A stretch of DNA of 54,076 nt from Burkholderiaceae bacterium (GTDB lineage: Bacteria > Pseudomonadota > Gammaproteobacteria > Burkholderiales > Burkholderiaceae_E), in contig JAGXFG010000092.1 of NCBI GenBank assembly GCA_024637395.1, positions 1 through 54,076 on the forward strand. Reading direction: 5' to 3'. Under the pieces are notes generated by a model. It saw only the letters and a list, made by a program, of their open reading frames with translations, made no database searches and had not been told where the DNA came from. The position numbers were made by a program, and so were the translations under genes. Each line of letters begins with the position of its first letter. Positions within the stretch are counted from its first letter, which is position 1. Below are positions 9,115 through 19,641 of the stretch, piece by piece.

Positions 9115-9816
9115 TCAGTCGTCGCCGCCGAAGATACCCAGCAGCATGAGCAGGTTGGCGAAGATGTTGTAGACGCTCAGGTAGATCGCCAGAGTGGCGG
9201 TGACATAGTTGGTCTCACCACCGTTGACCACCCGCTGCACGTCATAGAGCAGGAAAGCCGAGAAGATGGCGATCACCAGCACCGAGAGAGCGAGCATCAG
9301 CGCCGGCAACTGCAGCCACATGTTGGCGATCATCGCCACCAGCACGACCAGCACGCCGACCGACAACCACTTGCCCAGGCCCGAGAAGTCACGCTTGGAC
9401 ACGGTGGCGATCGAAGCCATCACCGCGAAGATGCCGGCCGTGCCGCCGAATGCGGTCATGATCAGGCTGGCGCCGTTGGAGTGGCCGAGGACCTGTCCGA
9501 GCAGCCTTGAGAGCATCAGGCCCATGAAGAAGGTGAAGCCGAGCAACAGCACCACGCCGACCGGGCTGTTGCGAAAGCGGTTGATGGCGTAGAAGAAACC
9601 GAACGCAATGGCCAAGAACAGGATCAAGCCCATGAAGGGGCTGCCGGCCATCAGTGAGAAACCGGTGCTGACCCCGAGCCATGCCCCCAGTACCGTGGGA
9701 ATCATCGATATGGCCAGGAGCCAGTAGGTATTGCGCAGAACGCGGTTCCGCACCACGGCGCCACTTCCGACCCCTTCAAAGTCGTGGGTGGTCACGCGAT
9801 TTTCGCCAAATGCCAT
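9115..9816 (-). CDS. Bax inhibitor-1/YccA family membrane protein
   Basis: A 233-residue inner-membrane protein with seven hydrophobic helices and the BI-1 C-terminus (SVYNIFANLLMLLGIFGGDD), including the DVQRVV-type segment before the sixth helix. Bacterial relatives are YccA, a modulator of FtsH proteolysis, and pH-sensitive calcium-leak channels. A strong AGGAGG lies just upstream of ATG 9816. It is the only gene on its strand here, divergent from ndk across ~200 bases. An FtsH link would be interesting because hflK/hflC are in the same window, but that is inference. Confidence 0.9.
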   Translation of the reverse strand: MAFGENRVTTHDFEGVGSGAVVRNRVLRNTYWLLAISMIPTVLGAWLGVSTGFSLMAGSPFMGLILFLAIAFGFFYAINRFRNSPVGVVLLLGFTFFMGLMLSRLLGQVLGHSNGASLIMTAFGGTAGIFAVMASIATVSKRDFSGLGKWLSVGVLVVLVAMIANMWLQLPALMLALSVLVIAIFSAFLLYDVQRVVNGGETNYVTATLAIYLSVYNIFANLLMLLGIFGGDD

Positions 9817-10020
9817 AAGTTCCTCCTTCGTTATCGTCCTGTACTGCGATATTGGTCGGTCGCGCCGAATTTCAAGTGGAGTTTAGACCATCCGCAATGG
9901 CCCGGTCCGAGCCGCCTATATCACCCTCCATGATAAACTAGAACGTTTAGTAACCATTACAAAAATGCGGCTAAGCTGCTCATTTTTCAAGAAAAACCCT
10001 TTTCCGGACGAACCTAGAAC

Positions 10021-10446
10021 ATGGCCATCGAACGCACCCTCTCGATCATCAAGCCCGACGCCGTCGCCAAGAACGTGATCGGCAAAATATATTCCCGCTT
10101 TGAGACCAATGGGCTCACCGTAATCGCGGCCCGCATGATGCACCTTTCGGAACGCGAGGCCGGCGAGTTCTACGCGGTGCACCGGGAGCGGCCGTTCTTC
10201 GCGCCGCTGGTGGAATTCATGACCTCAGGGCCGGTCATGGTTCAGGTGCTCGAAGGCGAGGGCGCCATCCAGAAGAACCGCGACCTGATGGGCGCGACCG
10301 ATCCCAAGAAGGCCGCTGCGGGCACGATTCGCGCGGACTTTGCCGCCAGCATCGACGCCAACGCAGTTCATGGCTCGGACGCCACCGACACCGCTGCGGT
10401 CGAAATCGGGTTCTTCTTCCCGACGCTCGATATCCACAGCCGCTGA
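10021..10446 (+). CDS. ndk: nucleoside diphosphate kinase
   Basis: Transfers the gamma phosphate of ATP to other nucleoside diphosphates via a phosphohistidine. The family start [17 protein letters not shown] and the active-site NAVHGSD (H117) are intact; the 141 residues match bacterial Ndk. The initiation region lacks a strong Shine-Dalgarno sequence. Ndk-rlmN-pilW-rodZ-ispG-hisS is a conserved betaproteobacterial order, and ndk heads the long plus-strand block here. Confidence 0.97.
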   Translation: MAIERTLSIIKPDAVAKNVIGKIYSRFETNGLTVIAARMMHLSEREAGEFYAVHRERPFFAPLVEFMTSGPVMVQVLEGEGAIQKNRDLMGATDPKKAAAGTIRADFAASIDANAVHGSDATDTAAVEIGFFFPTLDIHSR

Positions 10447-10478
10447 TCGCGAGCCAGGCAGGGTACGAGGGTGACACG

Positions 10479-11582
10479 GTGGTAAACGGCAAGATCAATC
10501 TGCTCGGACTCGACGTCGAGGCGTTGATCGCCCAGTGCGACGAGTGGGGGCAGAAGCCGTTTCGCGCGCTCCAGCTGGCGCAGTGGATTCATCAGCGTGG
10601 GTGCGCTGACTTCGGGCAGATGACGAATCTGGCCAAGTCCTTGCGCGCCCGGCTCGAAGAGACCGCCTGCGTGGTGGCGCCGCCGGTGATCGCCGACCGT
10701 ATTGCCAGCGACGGAACCCGCAAGTGGCTGTTTGACGTGGGCGATGGCAACGCGGTGGAGACGGTGTTCATCCCGGAGACGGGACGCGGCACCTTGTGTG
10801 TTTCGAGCCAGGCCGGATGTGCCGTCAAATGCACCTTCTGCTCGACCGGCCGTCAGGGCTTCGCCCGCAATTTGCGGGTCGACGAGATTATCGGCCAGCT
10901 CTGGTACGCCAATCACGCGCTGGGGCAGTATGAAAGGGTCGGCACCTGTTCGACCGACCGGGCGATCACCAACGTGGTCTTCATGGGAATGGGCGAGCCG
11001 CTGCAGAACTACGCCGCAACCCTGTCGGCATTGCGACTGATGATCGACGATCACGCCTACGGACTGTCGCGCCGGCGGGTGACCGTCTCGACCTCCGGCG
11101 TGGTACCGATGATCGACCGGCTGCGCGAAGATTGTCCGGTGTCGCTGGCGATCTCGCTGCATGCCCCTGACGACCAGCTTCGCGACCAACTGGTGCCGCT
11201 GAACCGCAAATATCCCCTGGCCGAATTGCTGGCTGCCTGCCGCCGTTACCTGTCGGAAGCCCCGCGCGATTTCGTCACCTTCGAATACGTGATGCTTGAC
11301 GGCATCAACGATTCCGACGAGCAGGCTCGGGCATTGCTGCAAATGGTGGGCGATTTGCCCTGCAAGTTCAACCTGATTCCGTTCAACCCGGTACCGGGCT
11401 CCGGTCTGCGCAAATCAACCCCGGCGCGGGTGCAGTCGTTTGCCCAGGTGCTGGGTGACGAGGGCATCATCACGACGGTGCGCAAGACCCGCGGCGATGA
11501 CATCGACGCGGCCTGCGGTCAGCTCGCGGGCGAAGTCCGTGACCGGACGCGAGCCATCCCGATCAAGGAGTCGGTGCGATGA
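10479..11582 (+). CDS. rlmN: dual-specificity 23S rRNA/tRNA adenine-C2 methyltransferase RlmN
   Basis: Radical-SAM enzyme that methylates A2503 of 23S rRNA and A37 of some tRNAs. The CXXXCXXC cluster motif is C114, C118, C121 (GCAVKCTFC), the GMGEPLQNY and [11 protein letters not shown] blocks are present, and the second catalytic Cys is C346 in [12 protein letters not shown] 10479 has GAGG eight bases upstream and gives the usual 367-residue length. The stop overlaps the pilW start as ATGA. Confidence 0.97.
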   Translation: MVNGKINLLGLDVEALIAQCDEWGQKPFRALQLAQWIHQRGCADFGQMTNLAKSLRARLEETACVVAPPVIADRIASDGTRKWLFDVGDGNAVETVFIPETGRGTLCVSSQAGCAVKCTFCSTGRQGFARNLRVDEIIGQLWYANHALGQYERVGTCSTDRAITNVVFMGMGEPLQNYAATLSALRLMIDDHAYGLSRRRVTVSTSGVVPMIDRLREDCPVSLAISLHAPDDQLRDQLVPLNRKYPLAELLAACRRYLSEAPRDFVTFEYVMLDGINDSDEQARALLQMVGDLPCKFNLIPFNPVPGSGLRKSTPARVQSFAQVLGDEGIITTVRKTRGDDIDAACGQLAGEVRDRTRAIPIKESVR

Positions 11583-12388
11583 ATCACTTGAGGTTGGCGC
11601 TCTTGTTGACCGGTGCCCTGTTGTTGCTCCAGGCAGGCGGTTGCGCGGCTCCCGGAGCCCAGGGCCAGGCGGCCTCGGATGGCAATGTGGTGCCGACCGC
11701 GCCGGTCGATACCGAGGTCCGGAGGCGGGCCCGAATCCGGCTCGAACTGGCGGCCAATTACTATCGCCAGCGCAACTATCAGGCTGCCCTTGAGGAACTG
11801 CGCGAGGCGCTCAAGGCCGACCCGAGCTATCCCGACGCGTTCGGGATGCTGGGACTGGTTTACATGGACCTGGGCGATCGCCCGAAGGCCGACGAGAGTT
11901 TCAGGCGCGCGCTGGAACTTGCGCCCAGCGACGCCGAGATCAACAACAACTACGGCTGGTACCTGTGCCAGACCGGTCGCGAGCGTGAATCGCTGACCTA
12001 TTTCGACCGCGCGCTTGCCGACCGGCTCTATCGGACACCGGTCCGGCCGCTGCACAATGCCGGGGTCTGCATGCGCCGTATCGGCGACCTGGCAATGGCC
12101 CGCGGCTATCTGGAGCGGGCCTTCCAGATCGATGCCGGCAACCCCGTGGCGATGTTCAACCTCGCCGAAATCGCCTTGCAGCAAAATGAACTGGAGAGCG
12201 CGCATTTTTACGCCCAGCGGCTGCTCAACAGCTTCGATCCGAACGCCCAGACGCTCTGGCTCGCGCTGCGGGTGCAGCACGCCCGCGGTGACCGGGACGG
12301 CGAGGAGAGCCTCGCAACCCAGTTGCGGCGGCGGTTCCCGGAATCGCTCGAGGCCCGCAAACTGGGCGAGGGACAATACGGTGACTGA
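11579..12388 (+). CDS. pilW: type IV pilus biogenesis/stability lipoprotein PilW (PilF)
   Basis: Outer-membrane pilotin that helps the PilQ secretin assemble. It has a signal peptide with a lipobox (LLLLQAGGC) and then about five to six tetratricopeptide repeats ([40 protein letters not shown] and so on). The length of 269 residues is normal. It overlaps rlmN by four bases and rodZ by eight, which indicates translational coupling through the operon. Function follows from the conserved rlmN-pilW-rodZ-ispG context plus the TPR lipoprotein architecture. Confidence 0.92.
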   Translation: MNHLRLALLLTGALLLLQAGGCAAPGAQGQAASDGNVVPTAPVDTEVRRRARIRLELAANYYRQRNYQAALEELREALKADPSYPDAFGMLGLVYMDLGDRPKADESFRRALELAPSDAEINNNYGWYLCQTGRERESLTYFDRALADRLYRTPVRPLHNAGVCMRRIGDLAMARGYLERAFQIDAGNPVAMFNLAEIALQQNELESAHFYAQRLLNSFDPNAQTLWLALRVQHARGDRDGEESLATQLRRRFPESLEARKLGEGQYGD

Positions 12389-13403
12389 ACCAGAACAGAC
12401 CGACCAGGATCACGCCGCTGCCGCAACCGGTCAGGGCGACGTACCGGCGGCCAATGGCGCCGAAGCGGGCGGCTTGCGCGCGCGTCGCGAAACTGTCGGA
12501 ATGTCCGTCGAGGAAGCAGCCTCGGCGTTGCGACTGGCGCCGCGCCAGGTCGTCGCCCTGGAGGGCGGCGATTGGGGAGCACTGCCGGGGGTCGCCTTTG
12601 TGCGCGGCGCGCTGCGTTCCTATGGGCGCCTGCTTGGCCATGACGTCGGCCCGCTGCTCGCGCAACTCGAACGCCCCGGCGACACCCAGTTGCGCCCGGC
12701 CGCTTCACTGGGGGTGACGTTGCCCCGCAACACGGTGATCGGTTTTGGCGATGGGGACTTCGGCCATCGCTGGGTCTGGGTAGTGCTGGTGGTGGTCGGC
12801 CTGGTTGCGGTGGCGATGTTCTTTGCCGGTGGCCAGGGGCTCTCAGGTGTCTCATCCTGGATCTCGCACCCGGCGACGTCGGAAGCGCCGGCAACGGGCA
12901 CTCCCGGGACTGTTACCGAGGAACTGCCGATCGGCGGCAATGCCGCCGAGACTTCACCAGCGACGCCGGCAGCAACTGCGCCGGGGCCAGACACAACGCC
13001 GGCCGAGAATACCCCGCCTGGTCCCGCGAGTGCGCTCCCGGCTGCCGCACCTGGGTTGGCAGACGCAGCGCCGCCGAATCCCTCAACTGTTGCACTGCCA
13101 GAGCCGATGGCCAGCACGCCGACGGTCTCGACTGCGGCACCAGCCGATACCAAGGCGCGCGGCGCCGTGCCGTCCCTGCTCCTGGCGTTTGCGCGTGATT
13201 CGTGGGTCGACATCCGTGATGCCGGCGGGGCGCAGCTGCTCAATGGGGTGCAGCCAGCCGACAGCAAGCGCGCGCTTGACGGGGTTCCGCCGTTCAAGCT
13301 GGTGATCGGCAACGCAGCCCACGTTCGCGTGGAGCGTGCCGGGCGCAGCATCGAGCTGCAGCCGGCTGCGCCGTCGGGCGTCGCCAGGCTTACCGTTGAG
13401 TGA
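12381..13403 (+). CDS. rodZ: cytoskeletal shape protein RodZ
   Basis: Membrane protein linking MreB to the elongation machinery. GTG 12381, overlapping the end of pilW, yields 340 residues: a cytoplasmic helix-turn-helix ([20 protein letters not shown] to [11 protein letters not shown], ~30-90), one transmembrane helix ([19 protein letters not shown], ~130-150), a Pro/Ala/Thr-rich periplasmic linker (~155-260) and a C-terminal DUF4115 beta domain ([16 protein letters not shown]). The open frame extends ~120 codons upstream in the wrong frame of pilW and is rejected as start. ispG follows immediately, as in most beta- and gammaproteobacteria. Confidence 0.92.
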   Translation: MTEPEQTDQDHAAAATGQGDVPAANGAEAGGLRARRETVGMSVEEAASALRLAPRQVVALEGGDWGALPGVAFVRGALRSYGRLLGHDVGPLLAQLERPGDTQLRPAASLGVTLPRNTVIGFGDGDFGHRWVWVVLVVVGLVAVAMFFAGGQGLSGVSSWISHPATSEAPATGTPGTVTEELPIGGNAAETSPATPAATAPGPDTTPAENTPPGPASALPAAAPGLADAAPPNPSTVALPEPMASTPTVSTAAPADTKARGAVPSLLLAFARDSWVDIRDAGGAQLLNGVQPADSKRALDGVPPFKLVIGNAAHVRVERAGRSIELQPAAPSGVARLTVE

Positions 13404-13407
13404 GCTC

Positions 13408-14715
13408 ATGGCAGGATTGAGCGACCCGATGGCGGTCGGGCCGGCCGCTCGGCGCCACACCCGCGCCGCCACTGTCTCGTGGGGCGGACGTCACGTGATG
13501 ATCGGCGGCGAGCACCCGGTGTGTGTCCAGTCGATGACCAACACCGACACCGCCGATCCGATCGGCACTGCGATCCAGGTCAAGGAGCTGGCCCAGGCGG
13601 GTTCGGAACTGGTGCGCATCACCGTCAACACCAGCGAAGCCGCCGCTGCCGTGCCCGCAATCAGGGACCAGCTCGACCGGATGGGAATCGACGTGCCGCT
13701 GGTCGGGGACTTCCACTACAACGGCCACAAGCTGCTCACCCAGCATCCCGGCTGCGCCCAGGCGCTGTCGAAGTATCGGATCAACCCCGGCAACGTCGGC
13801 ACTGGCAGCCGGCGCGACGACAATTTTGCGCAGATGATCGAGATCGCCTGCCGCCATGGCAAGCCGGTGCGGATCGGCGTCAACTGGGGCAGTCTGGACC
13901 AGCAGCTGCTGGCGCGACTGATGGACCAGAACGCTGCCCGTGCCACTCCGTGGGACGCCCGCGAGGTGATGCGCGAAGCGCTGGTGACCTCGGCAATCGA
14001 CAACGCACTGCGGGCCGAGGAACTTGGCCTGCCCGGCACTGCGATCATCCTCTCGGCCAAAGTCTCGCAGGTCCAGGATCTGATCGCGGTTTACCGGGAA
14101 CTGGCGCGCCGTTGCGACTATCCGCTGCATCTCGGCCTGACCGAGGCCGGCATGGGCAGCAAGGGTATCGTCGCTTCCAGCACCGCGCTGGCAGTGCTGT
14201 TGCAGGAAGGGATCGGCGATACCATCCGGGTCTCGCTGACTCCGGATCCGGGTGGAGCCCGCAGCCGCGAGGTGGTGGTGGCGCAGGAGATTCTCCAGAC
14301 CATGGGCCTGCGCGCATTTACGCCTCAGGTGACGGCGTGCCCGGGTTGCGGCCGCACCAGCAGTACCTACTTCCAGGAACTGGCCGGCCGCATCGAGACC
14401 TTCCTGCGGGTACGGATGCCGGTGTGGCGCGATGGCCACCCCGGTGTCGAGACGATGCAGGTGGCCGTGATGGGTTGCGTGGTCAACGGGCCGGGCGAGA
14501 GCGCGCACGCCAACATCGGAATTTCCTTGCCCGGTTCCGGCGAGGATCCAGTGGCGCCGGTGTTCGTCGACGGTGCCCGCAGCGTGACCCTCAAGGGCGG
14601 TCGCATTGCCGAGGAGTTCGAGACGATCGTCGAGGAATATGTGGCGCGGCGCTACCGGGCAGACCAGGGCCCGGCGGCGGTGGGTGAGGTTGGCGGCGGC
14701 GCGGATGCGCGCTGA
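13408..14715 (+). CDS. ispG: 4-hydroxy-3-methylbut-2-en-1-yl diphosphate synthase IspG
   Basis: Fe-S enzyme of the MEP isoprenoid pathway, converting MEcPP to HMBPP. Signature blocks include [11 protein letters not shown], the INPGNVG segment, the cluster cysteines in [10 protein letters not shown] and the third Cys in [14 protein letters not shown] 13408, four bases after the rodZ stop, gives 435 residues; ATG 13429 is an alternative, and the longer frame starting inside rodZ is unlikely. Co-transcription with rodZ and hisS is expected from spacing. Confidence 0.96.
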   Translation: MAGLSDPMAVGPAARRHTRAATVSWGGRHVMIGGEHPVCVQSMTNTDTADPIGTAIQVKELAQAGSELVRITVNTSEAAAAVPAIRDQLDRMGIDVPLVGDFHYNGHKLLTQHPGCAQALSKYRINPGNVGTGSRRDDNFAQMIEIACRHGKPVRIGVNWGSLDQQLLARLMDQNAARATPWDAREVMREALVTSAIDNALRAEELGLPGTAIILSAKVSQVQDLIAVYRELARRCDYPLHLGLTEAGMGSKGIVASSTALAVLLQEGIGDTIRVSLTPDPGGARSREVVVAQEILQTMGLRAFTPQVTACPGCGRTSSTYFQELAGRIETFLRVRMPVWRDGHPGVETMQVAVMGCVVNGPGESAHANIGISLPGSGEDPVAPVFVDGARSVTLKGGRIAEEFETIVEEYVARRYRADQGPAAVGEVGGGADAR

Positions 14716-14759
14716 GACAATGGTGTGCCGGCAGGGCTCGGCGCGACGATAGGCGGGAA

Positions 14760-16064
14760 ATGGGCAAAGCAGAAAGAATCCAGGGTGTGCGCGGCATGAA
14801 CGACGTGCTGCCGGCGGACGAGCCCTATTGGGAGCGGTTCGACGACGCGGTGGCTGGCGTGATGCGCGGCTACGGCTATCGGCGGATCAGGACCCCGATA
14901 GTCGAGCCGACCGCGCTGTTCGTGCGCGGCATCGGCGAGGTGACCGATATCGTCGAGAAGGAGATGTACTCGTTCACCGATACGCTCAACGGCGATGCGC
15001 TCACCTTGCGCCCCGAGTCGACCGCCGGGGTGGTGCGGGCCGTGATCGAGCACAACCTGCTCTACGATGGCCCCAAGCGGCTGTGGTACGCCGGTCCGAT
15101 GTTCCGGCACGAGCGCCCCCAGAAGGGTCGCTATCGGCAATTCCATCAGGTTGGCGCCGAAGCTCTCGGGCTGGCCGGGCCGGACGCCGACGTGGAAGTC
15201 ATCCTGCTCGGCAAGCGCCTCTGGGACGAGCTGGGTCTGGGCGGAATTCGGCTCGAGATCAACTCGCTGGGCCAGGCCGACGAGCGCAACGCCCATCGGG
15301 CGGCGCTGATCGCCTATTTCGAGGAACATCGTGACCAGCTCGACGGCGATGCCCAACGCCGGCTGCACGCCAATCCGTTGCGCATCCTCGATACCAAGAA
15401 TCCCGCGATGCAGGCTTTGGTCGAGGGAGCGCCGCGGCTGGGCGAGTTTCTCGGCGCCGAGTCGCTGGCCCATTTCACCGAGGTGCAACGGCTGCTGAGC
15501 GCCAATAACGTGGCGTTTCGGATCAACCCGCGCCTGGTGCGCGGACTTGACTACTACAATCTCACGGTATTCGAGTGGGTCAGCGAGGACGGTCTGACGA
15601 TCTGCGGGGGCGGGCGCTACGATCCGCTGATCGCGATGCTCGGCGGCAACCCGGCGCCAGCCTGCGGTTTTGCGATCGGCGTGGAACGCGTCCTCGAGCT
15701 GCTGCGCCGGAGTGCGCCGGAATTGGGCGCGACGGGCTGCGACGTTTACGTGATCCATGCCGGCGGTGCTGTCCAGGAAGTGGCGCTCCAGACGGCGGAG
15801 CGCTTGCGCGACGCCGGGCTGGAGGTGATCCTGCACTGCGGCGGGGGCAGCTTCAAGTCGCAGTTCCGCCGGGCGGACGCCAGTGGCGCCCGCTATGCGG
15901 TGATCGCCGGCGAAGAGGAGCTGGCGCGGGGAGAAGTTTCGGTAAAGTGGCTGCGGGGCTCGCCCGTCGGGGATGGCGCCGCACGCCAGGAGACGGTCGC
16001 GCTCGCTGCGCTGGCCGATTGGATCGTCGACGCTATGGTTGCGTCGGACGGCGAAGAAATTTGA
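14760..16064 (+). CDS. hisS: histidyl-tRNA synthetase
   Basis: Class II aminoacyl-tRNA synthetase. Motif 2 ([20 protein letters not shown]), the histidine A motif ([17 protein letters not shown]) and motif 3 region ([14 protein letters not shown] ... [12 protein letters not shown]) are all present, with a C-terminal anticodon-binding domain (~330-434). AGGCGGG lies a few bases before ATG 14760, and the N-terminus [16 protein letters not shown] is canonical. A HisZ paralogue lies 7 kb downstream at 23290. Confidence 0.97.
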   Translation: MGKAERIQGVRGMNDVLPADEPYWERFDDAVAGVMRGYGYRRIRTPIVEPTALFVRGIGEVTDIVEKEMYSFTDTLNGDALTLRPESTAGVVRAVIEHNLLYDGPKRLWYAGPMFRHERPQKGRYRQFHQVGAEALGLAGPDADVEVILLGKRLWDELGLGGIRLEINSLGQADERNAHRAALIAYFEEHRDQLDGDAQRRLHANPLRILDTKNPAMQALVEGAPRLGEFLGAESLAHFTEVQRLLSANNVAFRINPRLVRGLDYYNLTVFEWVSEDGLTICGGGRYDPLIAMLGGNPAPACGFAIGVERVLELLRRSAPELGATGCDVYVIHAGGAVQEVALQTAERLRDAGLEVILHCGGGSFKSQFRRADASGARYAVIAGEEELARGEVSVKWLRGSPVGDGAARQETVALAALADWIVDAMVASDGEEI

Positions 16065-16086
16065 CGGGAACAGGGGTTAAAGGGCG

Positions 16087-16728
16087 ATGGCCTACGATCT
16101 TGAAGAGCAGGAACAGCTAGACGAGCTGCGGGAATTCTGGAACAAGTACGGCAACTTCATCATGACCGTGATCACGGTCGTGATGCTCGCCGTGGCGGCA
16201 TGGCGTGGCTGGGGCTGGTGGGAAGTGCGCCAGTCCGGGCAGGCAGCCCAGGTCTACGAGCAGTTGACCAAGGCCGCCGAGGGCAAGGACATCGCCAAGG
16301 TCAAGGAATTTGCCGGCGTCATCTTCAGCGATTTCGGCCGCACGCCGTACGCCCAGATGGCCGCACTGGTGGCAGCCCGTGCCTACTTCGATGCCGACGA
16401 CCTGAAGGCGGCCAAGGCGCCGTTGCAGTGGACGATCGACAACGCCGCCGACGAGGAGTTTCGCGATGCGGCGCGTTTGCGCCTGGCCGGAATTCTGCTC
16501 GACGAGAAGGACTACGACGCGGGCCTGAAACTGCTCGAACCGGCGGCCGCCAGCGGTCCGTTCGCTGGTCTCTACGCCGATCGGCGCGGCGATTTGCTGG
16601 TCGGGCAGGGCAAGACCGAAGAGGCGCGCAAGGCCTACGCCAGCGCGCTCGAGTTGCTCGGCAAGACCAGCCCCCTGTATGGCATCGTCAAGATCAAGTC
16701 CGACACACTGGGTGGTACGGGATCATGA
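16087..16728 (+). CDS. YfgM-like TPR membrane protein
   Basis: A 213-residue protein with one N-terminal transmembrane helix (~24-45, FIMTVITVVMLAVAAWRGWGWW) after a short acidic start, and a periplasmic TPR-like domain. YfgM is an ancillary subunit that bridges the SecYEG translocon and periplasmic chaperones; the gene sits between hisS and bamB as it usually does. The stop overlaps the bamB start (ATGA), so the two are translationally coupled. Confidence 0.9.
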   Translation: MAYDLEEQEQLDELREFWNKYGNFIMTVITVVMLAVAAWRGWGWWEVRQSGQAAQVYEQLTKAAEGKDIAKVKEFAGVIFSDFGRTPYAQMAALVAARAYFDADDLKAAKAPLQWTIDNAADEEFRDAARLRLAGILLDEKDYDAGLKLLEPAAASGPFAGLYADRRGDLLVGQGKTEEARKAYASALELLGKTSPLYGIVKIKSDTLGGTGS

Positions 16729-17861
16729 AGCGTCGCACGGCCGTCGTGGCACTGATCGCAGCCGCGCTGGTCGGCTCGCTCAGCGGCTGTTCGAGCATGT
16801 GGCCCTGGTCGGACAAGGCCAAGGTTCCTGATCTCCCGCAACTCAGCGCCAACGGCGCCCGGGTGGCGTGGTCGGTGAGTTTGCGCAAGGGCGGCCTCGG
16901 CTACCAGCCGACGGTCAACGGCGGCAGCGTGTTCGCGGCTTCGAGCGACGGTACCGTAACGAAGATCGACGCGCTCAGCGGGAAAGTGGCCTGGCAGGTG
17001 ACTTCGGAGAAGGGCGTGGTCACCGGGGTGGGCAGCGATGGCGAACTGACTGTCGTGGCCGACCGCGAGGGGGTGCTCCTCGCCTTTGATGCCGCTGGAC
17101 GGCTCAAGTGGTCGACCCCCACCGGCGCAGCGGTGACTTCGGTTCCCGCCGTTGGCCAGGGCCTGGTGGTGGTGCTGGCCAGCGACAGCCGGGTACTGGC
17201 CTTCGACGCGGCCACCGGCCAGCGGCGCTGGGTCTTCTCGCGCCAGAATCCGCCGCTGGTGCTGCGCCAGAATGTCGCCGTGGCGATCGATGCCGCGACC
17301 GTCTACGTGGGCCTGCCCGGCGGGCGGCTGCTCGGCCTGGCGCTCGCCAACGGCGCGGTGCGCTGGGAGGCGGCGGTCGCAGTCCCGCGGGGTTCCAATG
17401 AGATCGAGCGAATTGCCGACGTGCTCGGCAAGCCGCTGATGGTGGGGCGCGACGTTTGTGCCGCCACCTTCCTGGGCAAGGTGGCATGCTTTGACGCCGC
17501 CACCGGACGCACCCAGTGGTCGCGCGACATTCAGGCAGTCGGCGGCCTCGATGGCGACGAACAGCTGTTGGTGGTGGCCGACGATGGCGGTTTCATCCAC
17601 GGGCTTTCGGCCAGCGGGGCGCCGCTCTGGCGTGAGGAACGGCTGGCCAAGCGCACGCTCTCGGCTCCGGCGCTGCTCGCCGATACTGTGGCCGTTGGCG
17701 ATGTCACCGGCCTGGTCCATCTGCTGAATCGCGCTGACGGTGCCCTGGTCGGTCGGGCAAGCACCGACGGTTCGCCGATTGTTGCGCAGCCAGTTCGTGC
17801 CGGGGAGCTCGCCGTCGTACAGACCAGCGCCGGCGGACTGTTCGCGATCGCGGCGCGCTGA
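16725..17861 (+). CDS. bamB: outer-membrane assembly lipoprotein BamB
   Basis: Beta-propeller lipoprotein of the BAM complex. The signal peptide ends in a lipobox (GSLSGC), and the mature part has repeated PQQ-type blades ([41 protein letters not shown]). ATG 16725 gives 378 residues, the family length, and overlaps the yfgM stop; the much longer open frame upstream is antisense-free but lies within yfgM and is rejected. der begins three bases after the stop. Confidence 0.95.
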   Translation: MKRRTAVVALIAAALVGSLSGCSSMWPWSDKAKVPDLPQLSANGARVAWSVSLRKGGLGYQPTVNGGSVFAASSDGTVTKIDALSGKVAWQVTSEKGVVTGVGSDGELTVVADREGVLLAFDAAGRLKWSTPTGAAVTSVPAVGQGLVVVLASDSRVLAFDAATGQRRWVFSRQNPPLVLRQNVAVAIDAATVYVGLPGGRLLGLALANGAVRWEAAVAVPRGSNEIERIADVLGKPLMVGRDVCAATFLGKVACFDAATGRTQWSRDIQAVGGLDGDEQLLVVADDGGFIHGLSASGAPLWREERLAKRTLSAPALLADTVAVGDVTGLVHLLNRADGALVGRASTDGSPIVAQPVRAGELAVVQTSAGGLFAIAAR

Positions 17862-17863
17862 GC

Positions 17864-19267
17864 ATGGCACGCCTGCCGGTCGTCGCGCTCGTGGGGCGGC
17901 CCAATGTCGGGAAATCGACACTGTTCAACCGCATCACCCGCAGCCGCGCGGCGCTGGTGGCAGATATTCCGGGCCTGACCAGGGACCGGCAATATGGTCG
18001 CGGCCTGGCTGGCGAGCGCCAGTTCATCGTGATCGATACCGGCGGCTTCGAGCCCGAGACCAAGACCGGGATTCTGGTCGAGATGGCCCGCCAGGCCAGA
18101 CAGGCGGTCCTGGAAGCCGATGCGGTGATCTTCGTGGTCGATGGTCGCGAGGGGCTTACCGGGCGGGACCTGGAGATTGGCGCCGAATTGCGCCGCAACG
18201 CCAGGGCGATCTTCGTGGCGGTCAACAAGACCGAGGGCATGATGCGCGCCCAGGTGGCCGCCGAGTTCCATGAACTGGGGCTGGGCGAACCGCGCCCGAT
18301 TTCCTCGGCGCACGGTGACGGTGTCCGGGACCTGCTCGATGAAGTACTCGCCCCCTGGCCCGAGGATCAACCCCGGCAAGAGGAGAGTCCAGGTGAGTTC
18401 GACGGAGCGGTTCCAGAGGATACCGCCGCCGCTGTCGACCAGCCGCAGGTCGAACAGGAGCCGCAGCGCATCCGGGTGGCGGTGGTCGGGCGCCCCAACT
18501 CGGGCAAATCGACCCTGATCAACACCTTGCTCGGCGAAGAACGTCAGATCACCTTTGACGAGCCCGGCACCACGCGCGACGCCGTGGCCATCGACTTCGA
18601 ACGGGGCGGGCGTCCCTATACCCTGATCGACACCGCCGGGTTGCGGCGCCGGGGCAAGGTGACCGAGACGATCGAAAAATTCTCGGTCGTCAAGACGCTG
18701 CAGGCGATCGAGGACAGCAACGTCTGCGTGTTGCTGGTCGATGCGTCGCAGGATATCTCCGAGCAGGACGCCAGCATCGCCGGCTACCTGCTCGATTCCG
18801 GGCGGGCGCTGGTAATCGCCGTCAACAAGTGGGATCTGGTCACCGCCGGCGCTCGCGAGCGCATCAAGAGCGAACTCGAGCGCAAGTTCCACTTTCTGCT
18901 CTTCGCCAAGGTTCACTACATCTCGGCCCTGAGCGGTTCCGGGATCGGTTCGCTGATGCGCTCGGTCGACGCCGCCTACGCGGCCGCAACCCGAACGCTG
19001 CGCACTCCGGAACTGACCCGCGCGATGATCGAGGCGGTATCACGCCAGGCGCCGCCGCGGCGTGGCCCGATCAGGCCCAAGCTGCGCTACGCTCACCAGG
19101 GCGGGCGCAACCCCCCGGTAATAGTGATCCACGGCAGCGCCCTCGACGCAATCCAGCCATCCTACCGGCGCTACCTGGAAGGTTGGTTCAGGGAGCGTTT
19201 CAAGCTCGACGGTACGCCACTGCGCATCGAGTTCCGCAGCGGCCGAAATCCCTACGCGCCAAAGTGA
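17864..19267 (+). CDS. der: ribosome-assembly GTPase Der (EngA)
   Basis: Double-GTPase protein needed for maturation of the 50S subunit. G-domain 1 has GRPNVGKS at 11-18 and DTGG; its G4 motif reads NKTE (121-124) in place of NKXD. G-domain 2 has [12 protein letters not shown] and a canonical NKWD. A C-terminal KH-like domain follows. The linker between the GTPases (~165-205) is long and acidic/Gln-rich. The 467 residues fit the family. The gene is the last of the rlmN-der run; hfq has its own leader region. Confidence 0.96.
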   Translation: MARLPVVALVGRPNVGKSTLFNRITRSRAALVADIPGLTRDRQYGRGLAGERQFIVIDTGGFEPETKTGILVEMARQARQAVLEADAVIFVVDGREGLTGRDLEIGAELRRNARAIFVAVNKTEGMMRAQVAAEFHELGLGEPRPISSAHGDGVRDLLDEVLAPWPEDQPRQEESPGEFDGAVPEDTAAAVDQPQVEQEPQRIRVAVVGRPNSGKSTLINTLLGEERQITFDEPGTTRDAVAIDFERGGRPYTLIDTAGLRRRGKVTETIEKFSVVKTLQAIEDSNVCVLLVDASQDISEQDASIAGYLLDSGRALVIAVNKWDLVTAGARERIKSELERKFHFLLFAKVHYISALSGSGIGSLMRSVDAAYAAATRTLRTPELTRAMIEAVSRQAPPRRGPIRPKLRYAHQGGRNPPVIVIHGSALDAIQPSYRRYLEGWFRERFKLDGTPLRIEFRSGRNPYAPK

Positions 19268-19381
19268 CCCCACTTGAAATTTGGGCCCTTGCCACCAAAT
19301 TCGGGTACATTGAAGAGCGGTTTCGAGCGGGTGCAACCGCGGCCGGTCGCGACAATACCTAAAACAACAGACGGAGCCGTC

Positions 19382-19618
19382 ATGAGTAACAAAGGGCAAC
19401 TTCTACAAGACCCATTTCTGAATCTACTGCGCCGTGAGCACGTGCCGGTTTCGATCTACCTGGTCAACGGCATAAAACTGCAGGGCCATATCGATTCGTT
19501 TGACCAGTACGTCGTGCTGCTGCGCAACACCGTGACCCAGATGGTCTACAAACATGCGATCTCGACCGTGGTACCCGGCCGCCCGGTGAGTTTCGAACAA
19601 GAGAGTCCGGAAAGCTGA
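19382..19618 (+). CDS. hfq: RNA chaperone Hfq
   Basis: Sm-like hexameric RNA chaperone for small-RNA regulation, 78 residues from ATG 19382 with GGAG five bases upstream. The start [13 protein letters not shown], the Sm1 region [21 protein letters not shown] and the Sm2 motif [11 protein letters not shown] are nearly invariant. The frame extends upstream to 19274, but that part has no Hfq similarity. The short C-terminal tail is typical of betaproteobacteria. hfq-hflX-hflK-hflC is a classic arrangement. Confidence 0.98.
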   Translation: MSNKGQLLQDPFLNLLRREHVPVSIYLVNGIKLQGHIDSFDQYVVLLRNTVTQMVYKHAISTVVPGRPVSFEQESPES

Positions 19619-19641
19619 GCGCTAACCTGCCAACCCAGCCG

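Noticed and set aside
9934-9949. Short inverted repeat TAAAC...GTTTA before ndk
   Set aside because: Arms of five bases in an AT-rich spacer are expected by chance; no promoter boxes are arranged around it.
19274-19381. Promoter for hfq in the der-hfq gap
   Set aside because: Partial boxes (TTGGGC, TACATT) exist but spacing is 19 or 11 bases; not strong enough to annotate.
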